Shown: positions 17,579 to 27,317 of the stretch, piece by piece
Numbering within the stretch: the first letter of the stretch is position 1
How the letters are laid out: each line of letters opens with the position of its first letter
Origin: Beijerinckiaceae bacterium
Lineage (GTDB): Bacteria > Pseudomonadota > Alphaproteobacteria > Rhizobiales > Beijerinckiaceae
Assembly: GCA_027533425.1 (NCBI GenBank)
Contig: JAPZUD010000001.1
Location: 558,001-622,000 of the forward strand
Direction of reading: 5' to 3'
Length of the DNA: 64,000 nt
Notes under the pieces: model-generated
What the model was told of the DNA's origin: nothing
What the model saw: only the letters and a program-made list of their open reading frames with translations
The model's database searches: none
Made by a program: the position numbers and the translations under genes

Positions 17579-18416
17579 GGCTGATGCTGTTCGCCTGCCG
17601 GGTTCCGTCCGGGTCGAGGCGCGGCTCCGGCTCGGGCTCGCGCATCTCGACGGCCAGTCCCGGCTGACCGAGCGTCACGAGGCCGGCGCTTTCCGGTTCC
17701 GCTTCCCGCGCGCCCATGGCCGCCCGCCGGAAGCCGTGTTGGTCAATGTCGCAGGCGGTCTCGCCGGCGGCGATTCCGTCTCGATCGACCTGCGTCTCGG
17801 CCCGGCCAGCACATTGGCCCTGTCGAGCGCCACGGCCGAACGGATCTACCGCTCCGATGGCTCGGCCACAATGCTGACCAACCGGCTGGAGATCGGCCCG
17901 GATGCCCGCATGCTCTGGCTGCCACAGGAGACGATCCTGTTCGAAGGTGCCGCACTGAACCGGAGCTTCGACATCGATCTCGCCGCAACCGGCCAGCTGG
18001 TTCTGGGCGAGATGCTCTATTTCGGCCGGGTCGCCTCGGGCGAGACCTTTACGCGCGGCGACATCCGCGATCGCTGGCGGCTGCGCCGGGCGGGAAGGCT
18101 GGCCTTTGCCGAGGATCTCCGGCTCGATCTCGCCGGCGGCGGGGCCTTGCGGGATCCGATCGCCCTCGGTGACCATGTTGCCCTTGGCACCCTGCTCCTC
18201 GCGCTCGACGAGCCGCAGGACCTGCTGGAGGCGATCCGCGGCCTCGTGGCCGAGGAGCCCGGCCTCGAAATCGGCTCGACGCTGATTGATGGCCTTGTCT
18301 TGCTGCGCTTGGCCAGCAAGGATGCGGCCCTGTTGCGTCGCCGGCTGTTGCAGGTGGCGCGTTTCGTGCTCGGGCGGATCGGCATGGCCTATCCGCGCGC
18401 CTTCACCAATGAATGA
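17550..18416 (+). CDS. ureD: Urease accessory protein UreD
   Basis: Urease assembly scaffold of 288 residues. It binds the apo-enzyme and, with UreF and UreG, forms the nickel insertion complex. Family motifs are present: GGLAGGDSVSIDLRLG, SSATAERIYRS, WLPQETILFEGA and GEMLYFGRVASGE. Two ATGs, at 17550 and 17553, lie within the end of urtE. Either gives a normal-length protein. The first urease gene is fused by overlap to the transporter genes. Confidence 0.93.
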   Translation: MMSGNALRSEADAVRLPGSVRVEARLRLGLAHLDGQSRLTERHEAGAFRFRFPRAHGRPPEAVLVNVAGGLAGGDSVSIDLRLGPASTLALSSATAERIYRSDGSATMLTNRLEIGPDARMLWLPQETILFEGAALNRSFDIDLAATGQLVLGEMLYFGRVASGETFTRGDIRDRWRLRRAGRLAFAEDLRLDLAGGGALRDPIALGDHVALGTLLLALDEPQDLLEAIRGLVAEEPGLEIGSTLIDGLVLLRLASKDAALLRRRLLQVARFVLGRIGMAYPRAFTNE

Positions 18417-18425
18417 GATGCCCCA

Positions 18426-18728
18426 ATGAATCTGACGCCGCGCGAAAAGGACAAGCTGCTGATTGCGATGGCCGCCATCGTCGCCCGCCGCCGGCTGGAA
18501 CGGGGCGTGAAGCTCAACCATCCCGAATGCATCGCGCTGATCTCGGATTTCGTGATGGAGGGCGCGCGTGATGGCCGGTCCGTGGCCGAACTGATGGATT
18601 CCGCCGCAAAAATCATCACCCGCGATCAGGTCATGCCCGGCATCGCGGAAATGATCCACGACATCCAGGTCGAGGCGACCTTCCCGGACGGGACCAAGCT
18701 GGTCACCGTGCATGAACCGATACGTTAA
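18426..18728 (+). CDS. ureA: Urease subunit gamma
   Basis: Structural subunit of 100 residues, full length. It matches the gamma chain throughout: [35 protein letters not shown] and [21 protein letters not shown]. It lies nine bases after ureD. Beta and alpha chains follow as separate genes, each separated by an added gene. Confidence 0.97.
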   Translation: MNLTPREKDKLLIAMAAIVARRRLERGVKLNHPECIALISDFVMEGARDGRSVAELMDSAAKIITRDQVMPGIAEMIHDIQVEATFPDGTKLVTVHEPIR

Positions 18729-18766
18729 AAAACGCCCATAACCGACAGAAGAAAGGAGGAAAGACC

Positions 18767-19243
18767 ATGATCCGGACTGCGATTCTGGCTTTCCTCTTTG
18801 CCATTGCCCTGCCGATGCCCGGCCAAGCCCACCCGCCTTCGAAGCTCTCGCTCCATAGCCAGGCCGGCGTGGCAGAGGAAGTGACGGCATTCCGCAAGGC
18901 GCTGCTGGAGGCGATCAAGGCGAAGGATGCGGCAAAGCTGCGCCAGTTCTATGCCGAGGATTTCACCCACACGCATACCTCGTCGAAAATGGATGGCCGC
19001 GATGCCCGCATCGTGTCGCTGCTCGCGGGCGACCCGGTCATCGAAACCGCGCCGGTCGAGGATTTGAAGATCCGCGTCCATGCCGGCGGCTGGGTGGCCA
19101 TCGCCACCGGCATCAGCCCGATCACCGCCCAGTCCGACGGCAAGACCTATGCCGTCCACTGGACCACCACTTATGTCCGCAACGAGGCGGGTTGGCAGGT
19201 TGCGGCCAGCCACGCCACGCGCGGTCGCGAAATCAAGAACTGA
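18767..19243 (+). CDS. Secreted NTF2-like (DUF4440/SnoaL-type) protein
   Basis: Protein of 158 residues with a clear signal peptide (cut near GQAH) followed by one NTF2-like domain: an N-terminal helix pair (VTAFRKALLEAIKAKDAAKLRQFY) and strands ending WTTTYVRNEAGWQVAASHATR. No catalytic role can be assigned. A strong ribosome site (AAAGGAGG) precedes the ATG. It sits between ureA and ureJ in the urease operon, so a periplasmic role linked to urea or nickel is possible, but nothing in the sequence shows it. Confidence 0.85.
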   Translation: MIRTAILAFLFAIALPMPGQAHPPSKLSLHSQAGVAEEVTAFRKALLEAIKAKDAAKLRQFYAEDFTHTHTSSKMDGRDARIVSLLAGDPVIETAPVEDLKIRVHAGGWVAIATGISPITAQSDGKTYAVHWTTTYVRNEAGWQVAASHATRGREIKN

Positions 19244-19253
19244 AGGGATTGCC

Positions 19254-19829
19254 ATGCTCCGTCCTGCTTTCACCCGCCTTGCTCTCGCCGCCGGCCTGAC
19301 CCTGCTGGCCGCGCCCGCTTTCGCCCATGGCGGGCATGGCGGAGGCTTCGCCGCCGGCTTCCTGCACCCGGTCGGCGGGGCGGACCATGTGCTGGCGATG
19401 CTGGCTGTCGGCCTCTGGGCGGCGTTCCGGGGTGGCAAGGCCATCCTTGGCTGGCCGGCCGCCTTCGTGGCCGCGATGCTCGGCGGCTTCGCCCTGGCGC
19501 CGGTCTTCGGGGCGCTGGCCGGCCTTGAGGCGATGATCACCTCGACCGTCATCCTGCTCGGCGGGGCTTTGGCGCTCGGCTTCCGGGCGCCGGTGGCGGC
19601 AGGCGCGGCGCTGGTTGCGCTGGCCGGCCTCGCCCATGGCTATGCGCATGGCCTCGAGATGGAAGGCAATGCGCTCGCCTTCGGCACCGGCTTCGCCTTG
19701 GCGACTTCGGCCCTGCATGGCGCCGGCATCGCGCTCGGCCTCGGCCTGACGCGGCTGGCCTCCTCGCGGCTCCTGCAGGCGGCCGGTGGCCTTGTGGCCG
19801 CGGCCGGCCTTGTTCTGGCGATGGCGTGA
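19254..19829 (+). CDS. ureJ: HupE/UreJ-family nickel permease
   Basis: Membrane protein of 191 residues with a signal sequence ending AFAHGGHGG and about six membrane segments. The HupE/UreJ signature [19 protein letters not shown] is present, and [11 protein letters not shown] and [13 protein letters not shown] give further histidines for metal. Proteins of this family are thought to bring nickel into the cell for urease or hydrogenase. I start at MLRPAFT, shortly after an AAGGGA ribosome site. Confidence 0.9.
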   Translation: MLRPAFTRLALAAGLTLLAAPAFAHGGHGGGFAAGFLHPVGGADHVLAMLAVGLWAAFRGGKAILGWPAAFVAAMLGGFALAPVFGALAGLEAMITSTVILLGGALALGFRAPVAAGAALVALAGLAHGYAHGLEMEGNALAFGTGFALATSALHGAGIALGLGLTRLASSRLLQAAGGLVAAAGLVLAMA

Positions 19830-19836
19830 GGTAGCG

Positions 19837-20142
19837 ATGATCCCCGGTGAAATCTTCCCCAAGGACGGCGACATCACCCTCAACGAGGGCCGCGAGACCC
19901 TGACGCTCACCGTTGCCAATACCGGCAACCGGCCGATCCAGGTCGGCAGCCATTACCATTTCTTCGAGACCAATAACGGCCTCCGCTTCGACCGCGACAA
20001 GGCCCGCGGCTTCCGGCTGGATATTCCCGCCGGCACCGCCGTCCGCTTCGAGCCGGGCCAGACTCGCGAGGTCCGTCTCGTCGCCATTGCCGGCAAGCGC
20101 GAGGTGTATGGCTTCCAGCAGAAGGTGATGGGGAAGGTGTGA
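19837..20142 (+). CDS. ureB: Urease subunit beta
   Basis: Structural subunit of 101 residues. [34 protein letters not shown] and [17 protein letters not shown] are typical of the chain. A GAGG ribosome site precedes the ATG. Its last codons (GTG TGA) overlap the GTG start of the small AT-rich gene that separates it from ureC. Confidence 0.97.
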   Translation: MIPGEIFPKDGDITLNEGRETLTLTVANTGNRPIQVGSHYHFFETNNGLRFDRDKARGFRLDIPAGTAVRFEPGQTREVRLVAIAGKREVYGFQQKVMGKV

Positions 20143-20489
20143 ATTTGCCTCCCAAAAAATTTAAGCTCTGGCTTGCTTCGATCGGAAATTGGCATTTTCC
20201 TAGCAGCAATCCAAATCAGAATATCGGGCTTCACGGCGACGGCGACGACGTCAAGATCTTGGAAAGCGTAGAAATGTGCTTTTCTTTAAAAATATCAGAT
20301 CTTGAGGCCCAACAAATTTCGAATGTTGGGGATCTTTATGATCTCGTATTTACAAGACGACAAAGCGCCGGAGTGAATGTTTCTTGGGGTGAATTTCTAG
20401 AAGCATTAAAACCGCACTCTCGGTTGCCCGTTGAAGAGATCAAGAGAGAAACTGAATTCTATCGCCATATCCAACGTTGGAAACTCTGA
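20139..20489 (+). CDS. Small ACP-like protein of unknown function, AT-rich insert
   Basis: Predicted protein of 116 residues starting with GTG inside the ureB stop (GTGA overlap) and ending one base before ureC. I do not recognise a named family. The middle resembles an acyl carrier protein: [27 protein letters not shown] lines up with the helix II-III region of ACP. The position of the phosphopantetheine serine (DSL in ACP) reads DGD, however, so it could not be loaded with a prosthetic group. Base composition is far more AT-rich than both neighbours, which points to a transferred gene. Its link to urease is only positional. Confidence 0.7.
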   Translation: MNLPPKKFKLWLASIGNWHFPSSNPNQNIGLHGDGDDVKILESVEMCFSLKISDLEAQQISNVGDLYDLVFTRRQSAGVNVSWGEFLEALKPHSRLPVEEIKRETEFYRHIQRWKL

Positions 20490-20490
20490 C

Positions 20491-22200
20491 ATGTCCGCCA
20501 AAATCCCCCGCACCCTTTACGCTGACATGTTCGGCCCGACCACGGGCGACCGGATCCGGCTGGCCGATACCGATCTCATCATCGAGGTGGAAAAGGATTT
20601 CACCACCTATGGCGAGGAGGTGAAATTCGGCGGCGGCAAGGTCATCCGCGACGGGATGGGCCAGAGCCAGGTGACGCGCGCCGCCGGCGCGGTCGATACG
20701 GTGATCACCAATGCGGTCATTCTCGACCATTGGGGCATCGTCAAAGCCGATATCGGCCTGAAGGACGGGCTGATCGCCGCCATCGGCAAGGCCGGCAACC
20801 CGGATATCCAGCCCGGCGTGGACATCATCATCGGCCCAGGCACCGAGATCATTGCCGGCGAGGGCAAGATCATCACGGCCGGCGCCTTCGACACGCATAT
20901 CCATTTCATCTGCCCGCAGCAGATCGAGGAAGCGCTGATGGCCGGCATCACCTCGATGCTCGGCGGCGGCACCGGCCCGGCCCATGGCACCCTCGCCACC
21001 ACCTGCACGCCCGGCCCCTGGCATATCGCCCGGATGATCGAGGCGGCGGATGCCTTTCCGATGAATCTCGGCTTTGCCGGCAAGGGCAATGCGTCGCTGC
21101 CGGCCGCTCTGGAGGAGCAGATCCTCGGCGGCGCCTGTGCGTTGAAATTGCATGAGGATTGGGGCACGACGCCGGCCGCTATCGACAATTGCCTCAGCGT
21201 CGCCGATGCGATGGACATCCAGGTGATGATCCATACGGATACGCTCAACGAGAGCGGCTTCGTCGAGGATACGGTGGCCGCCTTTAAGGGCCGCACCATC
21301 CATGCCTTCCATACCGAGGGGGCAGGGGGCGGCCATGCGCCCGACATCATGAAGATCGCCGGGCTGCCGAATGTGCTGCCCTCCTCCACCAACCCGACGC
21401 GGCCCTTCACGGTGAACACGATCGACGAGCATCTCGACATGCTCATGGTCTGCCACCATCTCGATCCGTCGATCGCCGAGGATCTCGCCTTTGCCGAAAG
21501 CCGGATCCGCAAGGAAACCATCGCGGCTGAAGATATCCTGCACGATATCGGCGCACTCTCGATGATGTCCTCCGACAGCCAGGCCATGGGCCGGATCGGC
21601 GAGGTGATCATCCGCACCTGGCAGACAGCGGACAAGATGAAGAAGCAGCGTGGCAGCCTGCTCGGCGATGGCGCGAACGACAATCTCCGCGCCAAGCGCT
21701 ATGTCGCGAAATACACGATCAACCCGGCCATCGCGCATGGCGTCTCGCGCCATATCGGCTCGGTCGAGAAGGGCAAGCTGGCAGATCTCGTAATCTGGTC
21801 ACCGGCCTTTTTCGGGGTGAAGCCGGAAATGATCCTCAAGGGCGGGGTGATCGCCGCCGCGCCGATGGGCGATCCGAATGCCTCCATCCCGACGCCGCAG
21901 CCCATGCATTACCGCTACATGTTCGGCGCCTATGGCAAGGCGCGCACCGGCTCCAGCCTGACCTTCGTCTCGCAGGCGGCTTTGGATGCGGGGCTGGACC
22001 GGAAGCTCGGCGTCGCGCGGCGCATGGTGGCGGTCGAGAATGTCCGCTCGGGTATCGGCAAGGCCAGCATGATCCATAACGGCGCCACGCCGAAGATCGA
22101 TATCGATCCCGAGACCTATCATGTCCGGGCCGATGGCGAGCTGCTGGTCTGCGAACCGGCGACGGTCCTGCCCATGGCGCAGCGCTATTTCCTGTTCTGA
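20491..22200 (+). CDS. ureC: Urease subunit alpha
   Basis: Catalytic subunit of 569 residues, which hydrolyses urea to ammonia and carbamate. Nickel ligands and the carbamylated lysine are in place: [25 protein letters not shown] (the lysine), [30 protein letters not shown] and the active-site flap VCHHLD. The end MAQRYFLF is typical. The start [15 protein letters not shown] matches the family. Longer in-frame starts lie within the inserted upstream gene. Confidence 0.97.
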   Translation: MSAKIPRTLYADMFGPTTGDRIRLADTDLIIEVEKDFTTYGEEVKFGGGKVIRDGMGQSQVTRAAGAVDTVITNAVILDHWGIVKADIGLKDGLIAAIGKAGNPDIQPGVDIIIGPGTEIIAGEGKIITAGAFDTHIHFICPQQIEEALMAGITSMLGGGTGPAHGTLATTCTPGPWHIARMIEAADAFPMNLGFAGKGNASLPAALEEQILGGACALKLHEDWGTTPAAIDNCLSVADAMDIQVMIHTDTLNESGFVEDTVAAFKGRTIHAFHTEGAGGGHAPDIMKIAGLPNVLPSSTNPTRPFTVNTIDEHLDMLMVCHHLDPSIAEDLAFAESRIRKETIAAEDILHDIGALSMMSSDSQAMGRIGEVIIRTWQTADKMKKQRGSLLGDGANDNLRAKRYVAKYTINPAIAHGVSRHIGSVEKGKLADLVIWSPAFFGVKPEMILKGGVIAAAPMGDPNASIPTPQPMHYRYMFGAYGKARTGSSLTFVSQAALDAGLDRKLGVARRMVAVENVRSGIGKASMIHNGATPKIDIDPETYHVRADGELLVCEPATVLPMAQRYFLF

Positions 22201-22238
22201 GTTATGGAGAGCTTTCTCGTGATGGCCGGATCGCTTTT

Positions 22239-22328
22239 CGTCATGGCCGGGCTTGGCCCGGCCATCCACGACTTAGGTTTGTGCTTGCGCTGAAGTCGTG
22301 GATGCCCGGCCCAGGGGCAGGCATGACG
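22239..22328. repeat. 90-bp inverted-repeat element (REP-like)
   Basis: Two 36-base arms, 22239-22274 and 22293-22328, are imperfect inverted copies that both begin CGTCATG from their outer ends, carry GGGC-rich middles and meet at ATCCACGACTT. An 18-base loop separates them. The preceding bases (from about 22219) look like part of another arm. This is the form of small dispersed palindromes common in alphaproteobacterial intergenic regions. It lies 38 bases after ureC and could act as a transcript stabiliser or partial terminator. Confidence 0.75.
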
Positions 22329-22431
22329 AGGGGAGGGGCGATCGCCCGGGGTGGCCCCACAGGCCCCGCGCCATCCCGCACTCTCGCCAACGTGATTGGG
22401 CATTGAGGGCAATCGGAGCCACCAAGGCGGC

Positions 22432-23310
22432 ATGACATCTCTCGCCTTCCTCCCCGTCTTCGATCGTCAGGGCCGCTTTTCTGCACTCAAGGCGGCTGTG
22501 CTGATCGCCGTGATTTTACCCGGCCTGTGGATCGGCTGGCGGCTGGCGGCCGGCCAGATGGGCGCCAAGCCGATCACCGCCGCCCTTCACGAGACCGGGC
22601 TCTGGTCGGTCCGGTTGCTGCTCGTGACCTTGCTGGTCACGCCACTCCGCGCGCTGACCTGGCAGAACCGGCTGCTTCAGGTCCGGCGCATGCTCGGCGT
22701 CTCGGCGCTGGCCTATGCGCTGATCCATCTCGGCCTCTATGTGTTCGACCTGAAATTCGATCTGGTGAAGGTGGCGAGCGAAATTATCCTGCGCTTCTAC
22801 CTCACCATCGGCTTTGCAGCCCTGATGGCCATGGCGGCCATGGGCGCAACCTCGTTCGACAGCAGTATCCGACGGCTCGGTGCCGAACGCTGGAACCGGC
22901 TGCACAGCCTCATCTATCCGCTGGCCCTGCTGACCCTCTGGCATGGCGCGCTGCAATCGAAGATCGATGCCAGCGAGCATATCGTCATGACGGGCCTGTT
23001 GCTCGCCCTGATGGGCGCCCGCATCCTGCGCCGGCAGGGGAAGCTGACGCCGCTCTGGCTGCTGGGCCTCGCGGGTGTCACAGCCATGGCCACGAGCCTT
23101 GTTGAATATGCCTGGTATGCCTTGGCGACCGGCCTGCCTGCCGGCCGTGTCTTCGCGGCCAACCTGATGCTGGAACTGGCGCCGCGCCCGGCCCATATAG
23201 CCGGAATGCTGGCTTTGACCCTCCCGCTTGTCGCATGGACTGCCCCGTGGTTTTCCTCGGCGCCCAAGTCGCGCTATAGCGGAACAAGACAAAGAGGAGT
23301 GACAGGATGA
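22432..23310 (+). CDS. Ferric-reductase-like membrane haem protein (MsrQ-like)
   Basis: Inner-membrane protein of 292 residues with about eight hydrophobic segments. The six-helix MsrQ/YedZ core shows the histidines expected for haem: [45 protein letters not shown]. MsrQ normally passes electrons to the periplasmic methionine sulfoxide reductase MsrP, but no msrP is nearby, and the protein is longer than usual, with extra helices at the C-terminus. Its stop overlaps the ureE start by four bases, so it is expressed with the urease genes. Confidence 0.8.
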   Translation: MTSLAFLPVFDRQGRFSALKAAVLIAVILPGLWIGWRLAAGQMGAKPITAALHETGLWSVRLLLVTLLVTPLRALTWQNRLLQVRRMLGVSALAYALIHLGLYVFDLKFDLVKVASEIILRFYLTIGFAALMAMAAMGATSFDSSIRRLGAERWNRLHSLIYPLALLTLWHGALQSKIDASEHIVMTGLLLALMGARILRRQGKLTPLWLLGLAGVTAMATSLVEYAWYALATGLPAGRVFAANLMLELAPRPAHIAGMLALTLPLVAWTAPWFSSAPKSRYSGTRQRGVTG

Positions 23311-23948
23311 TCCGCGCCGAAACCGTCATCGCCGGGGGAGACTGGAACGGCACGCCGGCCGATACCGTGGTGCTTGACTATGATGACCGCCATCGCCGGC
23401 GGATCACCATGGAAGGCGTGGGCGGCCTGTCCTTCCTGCTCGATCTTCCCGAGGCGGTTGCCCTGCGCTCGGGCGACGCGATCCGGCTGGCCGATGGCCG
23501 CCTTGTCGAAGTGCTCGGCGCGCCGGAGCCGCTGGCGGAGATCCGTGCCGAGAATGCCGAGCATTTGCTCCGGCTCGCCTGGCATCTCGGCAACCGGCAC
23601 CTCCCGGTCCAGATTGCCCATGGCAAGCTGCGGATCCGCCGCGACCATGTGATCGAGGCGATGGTGGAAGGTCTCGGCGGCAAGGTACGCGGCATCGAGG
23701 CAGCCTTCGATCCGGAGGGTGGCGCCTATCTGCAGACCAGCCATGCCCACCACGATCACGGCCATCACGATCACGGGCATGGCCATCATCATCACGGCCA
23801 TGATCATGGTCACGGCCACAAACATGCCCATAGCCACCATACCCATGATCACGGCCACGATCACGCCCATGGCGAGGGCTGCGGCTGCGGGCATGACCAC
23901 CATGATCATGCCCATCACGGCCATGGCCACGCGCACAAGCATGACTGA
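23307..23948 (+). CDS. ureE: Urease accessory protein UreE, long histidine-rich tail
   Basis: Nickel metallochaperone of 213 residues. The N-terminal domain (about 1-75) and metal-binding domain (about 76-145, with [14 protein letters not shown] and the GH-type ligand region) are normal. The last 65-70 residues are a HxH-type tail with about 35 histidines interrupted by GEGCGCG, which should bind several nickel ions. It overlaps msrQ upstream and ureF downstream. The tail is encoded by short imperfect CATGATCACGGC-type repeats, prone to length change. Confidence 0.93.
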   Translation: MIRAETVIAGGDWNGTPADTVVLDYDDRHRRRITMEGVGGLSFLLDLPEAVALRSGDAIRLADGRLVEVLGAPEPLAEIRAENAEHLLRLAWHLGNRHLPVQIAHGKLRIRRDHVIEAMVEGLGGKVRGIEAAFDPEGGAYLQTSHAHHDHGHHDHGHGHHHHGHDHGHGHKHAHSHHTHDHGHDHAHGEGCGCGHDHHDHAHHGHGHAHKHD

Positions 23949-24627
23949 GACGGCCGAATTCCAGCGTCAGCACTGGTTCTCGCCCGCCTTTCCGGTGGGG
24001 GGCTATGCCTATTCGCATGGAATCGAGAAAGCCGTGGAAACCGGCGACATCACCCGCGGCGAAAGCCTGACCGCCTGGATCGACGGCATCCTGCGCCTAG
24101 GCGCCGGCCGGAATGACGCGATCCTGCTGGCCGAGGCCTGGCGCCGGGCCGGCGGGGAGGGCGGGGCGGCGGATCCTGACGGCCTGCTGGCTCTGGCCGA
24201 GCTGGGCATCGCACTCGGCCTGTCACAGGAACGCCGGCTGGAAACAGCCCAGCAGGGTTCAGCCTTTTACGCGCTGGTCGCCTCGTCCTGGCCGCATCCG
24301 CGCTGGTTCGACTGGCCGGATGGCCGAGAGCTGCCTTATCCCGTCGCGGTCGGCGTGGCCGGTGCGATCCATGGCCAGCCGCTGCGGCCCTTGCTCGGCG
24401 CCTATCTGCAGGCCTTCGCCGCCAATCTGCTGGCGGCCGGCATACGGCTTGCCGTGATCGGACAGAGCGAGGCGCAATCCCGGCTTGCCTCGCTGCTGCC
24501 GACTCTCTCCGCGCTGGCCGACGAGGCCATGGCGGCCTCGCTGGATGATCTCGGCGGCATGGCCATCCGCGGCGATCTGATGAGTCTGCGCCACGAAACC
24601 CAGACAACCCGCCTTTTCCGCTCGTAG
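23941..24627 (+). CDS. ureF: Urease accessory protein UreF
   Basis: Helical accessory protein of 228 residues that forms the UreDFG complex and gates nickel insertion. The family start [21 protein letters not shown] is clear, and the C-terminal end shows [18 protein letters not shown]. The ATG lies eight bases inside the end of ureE, so translation is coupled. Confidence 0.94.
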   Translation: MTETAEFQRQHWFSPAFPVGGYAYSHGIEKAVETGDITRGESLTAWIDGILRLGAGRNDAILLAEAWRRAGGEGGAADPDGLLALAELGIALGLSQERRLETAQQGSAFYALVASSWPHPRWFDWPDGRELPYPVAVGVAGAIHGQPLRPLLGAYLQAFAANLLAAGIRLAVIGQSEAQSRLASLLPTLSALADEAMAASLDDLGGMAIRGDLMSLRHETQTTRLFRS

Positions 24628-24652
24628 GGGCGGCTTCTCAGGAGACTGTTTC

Positions 24653-25270
24653 ATGCATGGTCCGCTTCGTGTCGGAATTGGTGGCCCGGTCGGTTCCGGA
24701 AAGACAACCCTGACCGCCGCTCTCTGCGCGCAGCTGCGCCATCGCTGTGATCTCGCGGTCATCACCAATGACATCTACACGCGCGAGGATGCGGAAATCC
24801 TCTCGCGCCTGCAGGCCTTGCCGCAGGATCGGATCATGGGCGTCGAGACCGGCGGCTGCCCGCACACCGCGATCCGCGAGGATTGCTCGATCAATCTGCA
24901 CGCCATCGCCGAAATGCGGAAGCGTTTCCCGGCGCTGGAACTGATCCTGATCGAATCCGGCGGCGACAACCTCGCCGCGACCTTCTCGCCCGATCTCGCC
25001 GATCTGACGCTTTATGTCATCGATGTCGCGCAGGGCGAGAAGATCCCCCGCAAGGGCGGACCGGGCATCACCCGGTCGGACATGCTGGTCATCAACAAAA
25101 CCGATCTCGCACCGCATGTCGGCGCGGATCTCGACATCATGGCCCGCGATGCTGCCGCCCAGCGTGGAACCCGGCCCTTCGTTTTCACCAATCTCAAGAC
25201 CGGGGAAGGGGTTGCCGAGATCATCCGCTTTATCGAACAGCGCGGGGGCCTTACACTGCAAGCCGCTTGA
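24653..25270 (+). CDS. ureG: Urease accessory GTPase UreG
   Basis: SIMIBI-class GTPase of 205 residues that delivers nickel during urease activation. P-loop [11 protein letters not shown], the metal-binding [15 protein letters not shown] (Cys-Pro-His) and [10 protein letters not shown] are intact, and the C-terminal [16 protein letters not shown] is typical. It is the last recognisable urease gene. The next gene, 117 bases on, is unrelated. Confidence 0.97.
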   Translation: MHGPLRVGIGGPVGSGKTTLTAALCAQLRHRCDLAVITNDIYTREDAEILSRLQALPQDRIMGVETGGCPHTAIREDCSINLHAIAEMRKRFPALELILIESGGDNLAATFSPDLADLTLYVIDVAQGEKIPRKGGPGITRSDMLVINKTDLAPHVGADLDIMARDAAAQRGTRPFVFTNLKTGEGVAEIIRFIEQRGGLTLQAA

Positions 25271-25387
25271 ATCGATATTCCGGCGATAGTTACAATCTTT
25301 TTGAGGGAAAAGGAAAATTTCCCGCCAGCACAGCTTTTCAATGATGGGCCATAGCGACTACATTGCCGAAGGGGAGGATGACATCGT

Positions 25388-26548
25388 ATGGCCGATCATG
25401 ACCGGCACGCGCCCATCATGCGCCCGAAAGAGGGCCTGAAAGAAGCGTCATCGGTCGCGCCGTCGACGGAAGCGACGACCCGCGTGCGTCATGCACCGGT
25501 TCACAATCCCTGCGCACGGGACTCGGCACAACATCCCGCGCCGTGGATGAGCACGCAGCGGGCTCCGTTGCGCTACGCCGCGCTGGATCTCGGCACCAAC
25601 AATTGCCGCCTGCTGATCGCCCGGCCGGACGGCCCGGCCTTCCGGGTGCTCGATGCATTCTCGCGCATTGTCCGGCTGGGCGAGGGCGTCTCTCGCACGG
25701 GTGAGCTTTCGGAAACAGCCATGGAGCGAACATTGGAGGCGCTCCATGTCTGCCGCCGGAAGATGGACGAACGGCAGGTCATCCGCTCCCGGCTGGTCGC
25801 CACCGAAGCCTGTCGTGCGGCCCGGAATGGCCCGGAATTCCTCGAACGTATCGCCCGCGAGACCGGGCTCAACCTCGAACTGCTGAACCGCGAGGGCGAG
25901 GCCCATCTGGCAGCAGCCGGTTGCGCCGCCCTCGCCGATGTGCAGGCCTCCAGCGTGGTCCTGTTCGACATTGGCGGCGGTTCGACCGAACTCGTCTGGC
26001 TGTCGGTCAAGAATTGCGGCCAGAAGGACATCCGTTCGCGCATTCGCGCCTGGACATCACTGCCCCTCGGCGTGGTCACGCTGGCGGAGCGCTATGGCGG
26101 GATCCATGTCTGCGGCCGCACCTTCGAGGCGATGGTGCGCGATTCAAGCGCCGCGCTTGCCACTTTCGCCGAGGAAGCACGCGCCGCGACCGACGAGCCG
26201 GGCTTCCACCTGCTCGGCACGTCCGGAACCGTGACAACCCTCGGCGGCATCTTCCTTGGCCTCGAACGCTATGACAGGCGCCGTGTCGATGGCCTCTGGA
26301 TGAAGAAGGACCAGGTCGACGGCGTGATGCAGGAGCTTCTCGCCATGAGCTACCGCGAGCGCGCCGAAAATGGCTGTATCGGTCGCGAGCGGGCGGATCT
26401 CGTCCTCGCCGGCTGCGCGATCTTCGAGGCGATCCGCCGTGCCTTCCCGGCCCAGCGGGTCCGGATTGGCGATCGCGGCCTTCGTGAGGGCATGCTGATG
26501 GAAATGATGCGCGAGGATGGGGTTCTCCGCCGGGCCGCGCCGCGCTAG
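25388..26548 (+). CDS. Ppx/GppA-family phosphatase (exopolyphosphatase-like)
   Basis: ASKHA-fold enzyme of 386 residues acting on polyphosphate or pppGpp. The phosphate loops are visible: YAALDLGTNNCRLLIA (about residue 65), the conserved Glu in VATEACRAARNG, FDIGGGSTELVWL and LLGTSGTVTTLGG. The first 53 residues are a polar, low-complexity extension. A second ATG at 25547 would remove it. I kept the longer form because a GGGGAGG ribosome site precedes it. The gene is followed closely by rlmE. Confidence 0.88.
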   Translation: MADHDRHAPIMRPKEGLKEASSVAPSTEATTRVRHAPVHNPCARDSAQHPAPWMSTQRAPLRYAALDLGTNNCRLLIARPDGPAFRVLDAFSRIVRLGEGVSRTGELSETAMERTLEALHVCRRKMDERQVIRSRLVATEACRAARNGPEFLERIARETGLNLELLNREGEAHLAAAGCAALADVQASSVVLFDIGGGSTELVWLSVKNCGQKDIRSRIRAWTSLPLGVVTLAERYGGIHVCGRTFEAMVRDSSAALATFAEEARAATDEPGFHLLGTSGTVTTLGGIFLGLERYDRRRVDGLWMKKDQVDGVMQELLAMSYRERAENGCIGRERADLVLAGCAIFEAIRRAFPAQRVRIGDRGLREGMLMEMMREDGVLRRAAPR

Positions 26549-26558
26549 ACCATTCACC

Positions 26559-27317
26559 ATGGTCGATTCCAAGAAGCCTTCCGGTCGCGAGATGGCCGTT
26601 CGCCTGCGAACGGCGAACAAGCGCACGACATCGCAGCAGAAATGGCTCGAACGCCAGCTGAACGATCCCTATGTCGCTAAAGCCAAGGCCGCCGGCTACA
26701 AAAGCCGTGCTGCCTTCAAGCTGCTGGAAATCGACGAGAAATATCACCTGCTCAAGCCGGGCATGCGCCTTGTTGATCTCGGCGCGGCGCCGGGCGGCTG
26801 GTGCCAGGTCGCGGCGGAGCGGATCGGCCTTGCGGATCCGAGCGGCCGGCGACGGGCCGGCATCTCGCCGGAAGCCGCAGCGCGGGCCCATATCGTTGCC
26901 ATTGACCTTCTGGAAATTGACCCGTTACCGGGCGTCGATTTCCTGCAGCTGGATTTCACGCTTCCTGAGGCCGACGCGATCCTGAAGGAACGTCTCGGCG
27001 GCGAGGCGGATGGCGTCATGTCCGACATGGCCGCCAACACCACCGGCCACAAGAAGACCGACCACCTGAAGATTATCGGGCTGGCGGAAATGGCCGTGGC
27101 CTTCGCCGAGGATGTACTGGCCCCCGGCGGCTTCTTCCTGTGCAAGCTGTTCCAGGGCGGCGAATCCGGCGAGCTGATCACCGATCTGAAGCGGAAGTTC
27201 ACGACCGTCCGTCATGTGAAGCCGGCTTCCAGCCGCGCCGGGTCGAGCGAGGTCTATGTCATGGCCACCGGCTTCCGGGGCCAAGCTCGCCCGACTGATG
27301 AGGACGACGACGAATGA
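26559..27317 (+). CDS. rlmE: 23S rRNA (uridine-2'-O) methyltransferase RlmE (FtsJ/RrmJ)
   Basis: S-adenosylmethionine-dependent methylase of 252 residues for U2552 of 23S rRNA. The K-D-K-E catalytic set is visible: AGYKSRAAFKLLE, VMSDMAANTTGHKKTDH, FLCKLFQGGES and SSEVYVMATGFR. The SAM site is LVDLGAAPGGWCQVA. A short basic N-terminal extension and an insert of about 15 residues (near GRRRAGISPEAA) make it longer than the E. coli enzyme. It overlaps the following HAD gene by four bases. Confidence 0.93.
   Translation: MVDSKKPSGREMAVRLRTANKRTTSQQKWLERQLNDPYVAKAKAAGYKSRAAFKLLEIDEKYHLLKPGMRLVDLGAAPGGWCQVAAERIGLADPSGRRRAGISPEAAARAHIVAIDLLEIDPLPGVDFLQLDFTLPEADAILKERLGGEADGVMSDMAANTTGHKKTDHLKIIGLAEMAVAFAEDVLAPGGFFLCKLFQGGESGELITDLKRKFTTVRHVKPASSRAGSSEVYVMATGFRGQARPTDEDDDE

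Noticed and set aside
20431-20490. Earlier in-frame start for ureC
   Set aside because: It lies inside the inserted ACP-like gene. The family start [15 protein letters not shown] fits exactly.
23743-23945. Repeat tract in ureE as a CRISPR-like or satellite array
   Set aside because: Repeats are short, irregular and in frame, and they encode the histidine tail of UreE.
25271-25387. GGGAAA/TTTCCC stem between ureG and ppx as a terminator
   Set aside because: Only six base pairs and no following T run. It could be chance, so it is not listed as a feature.
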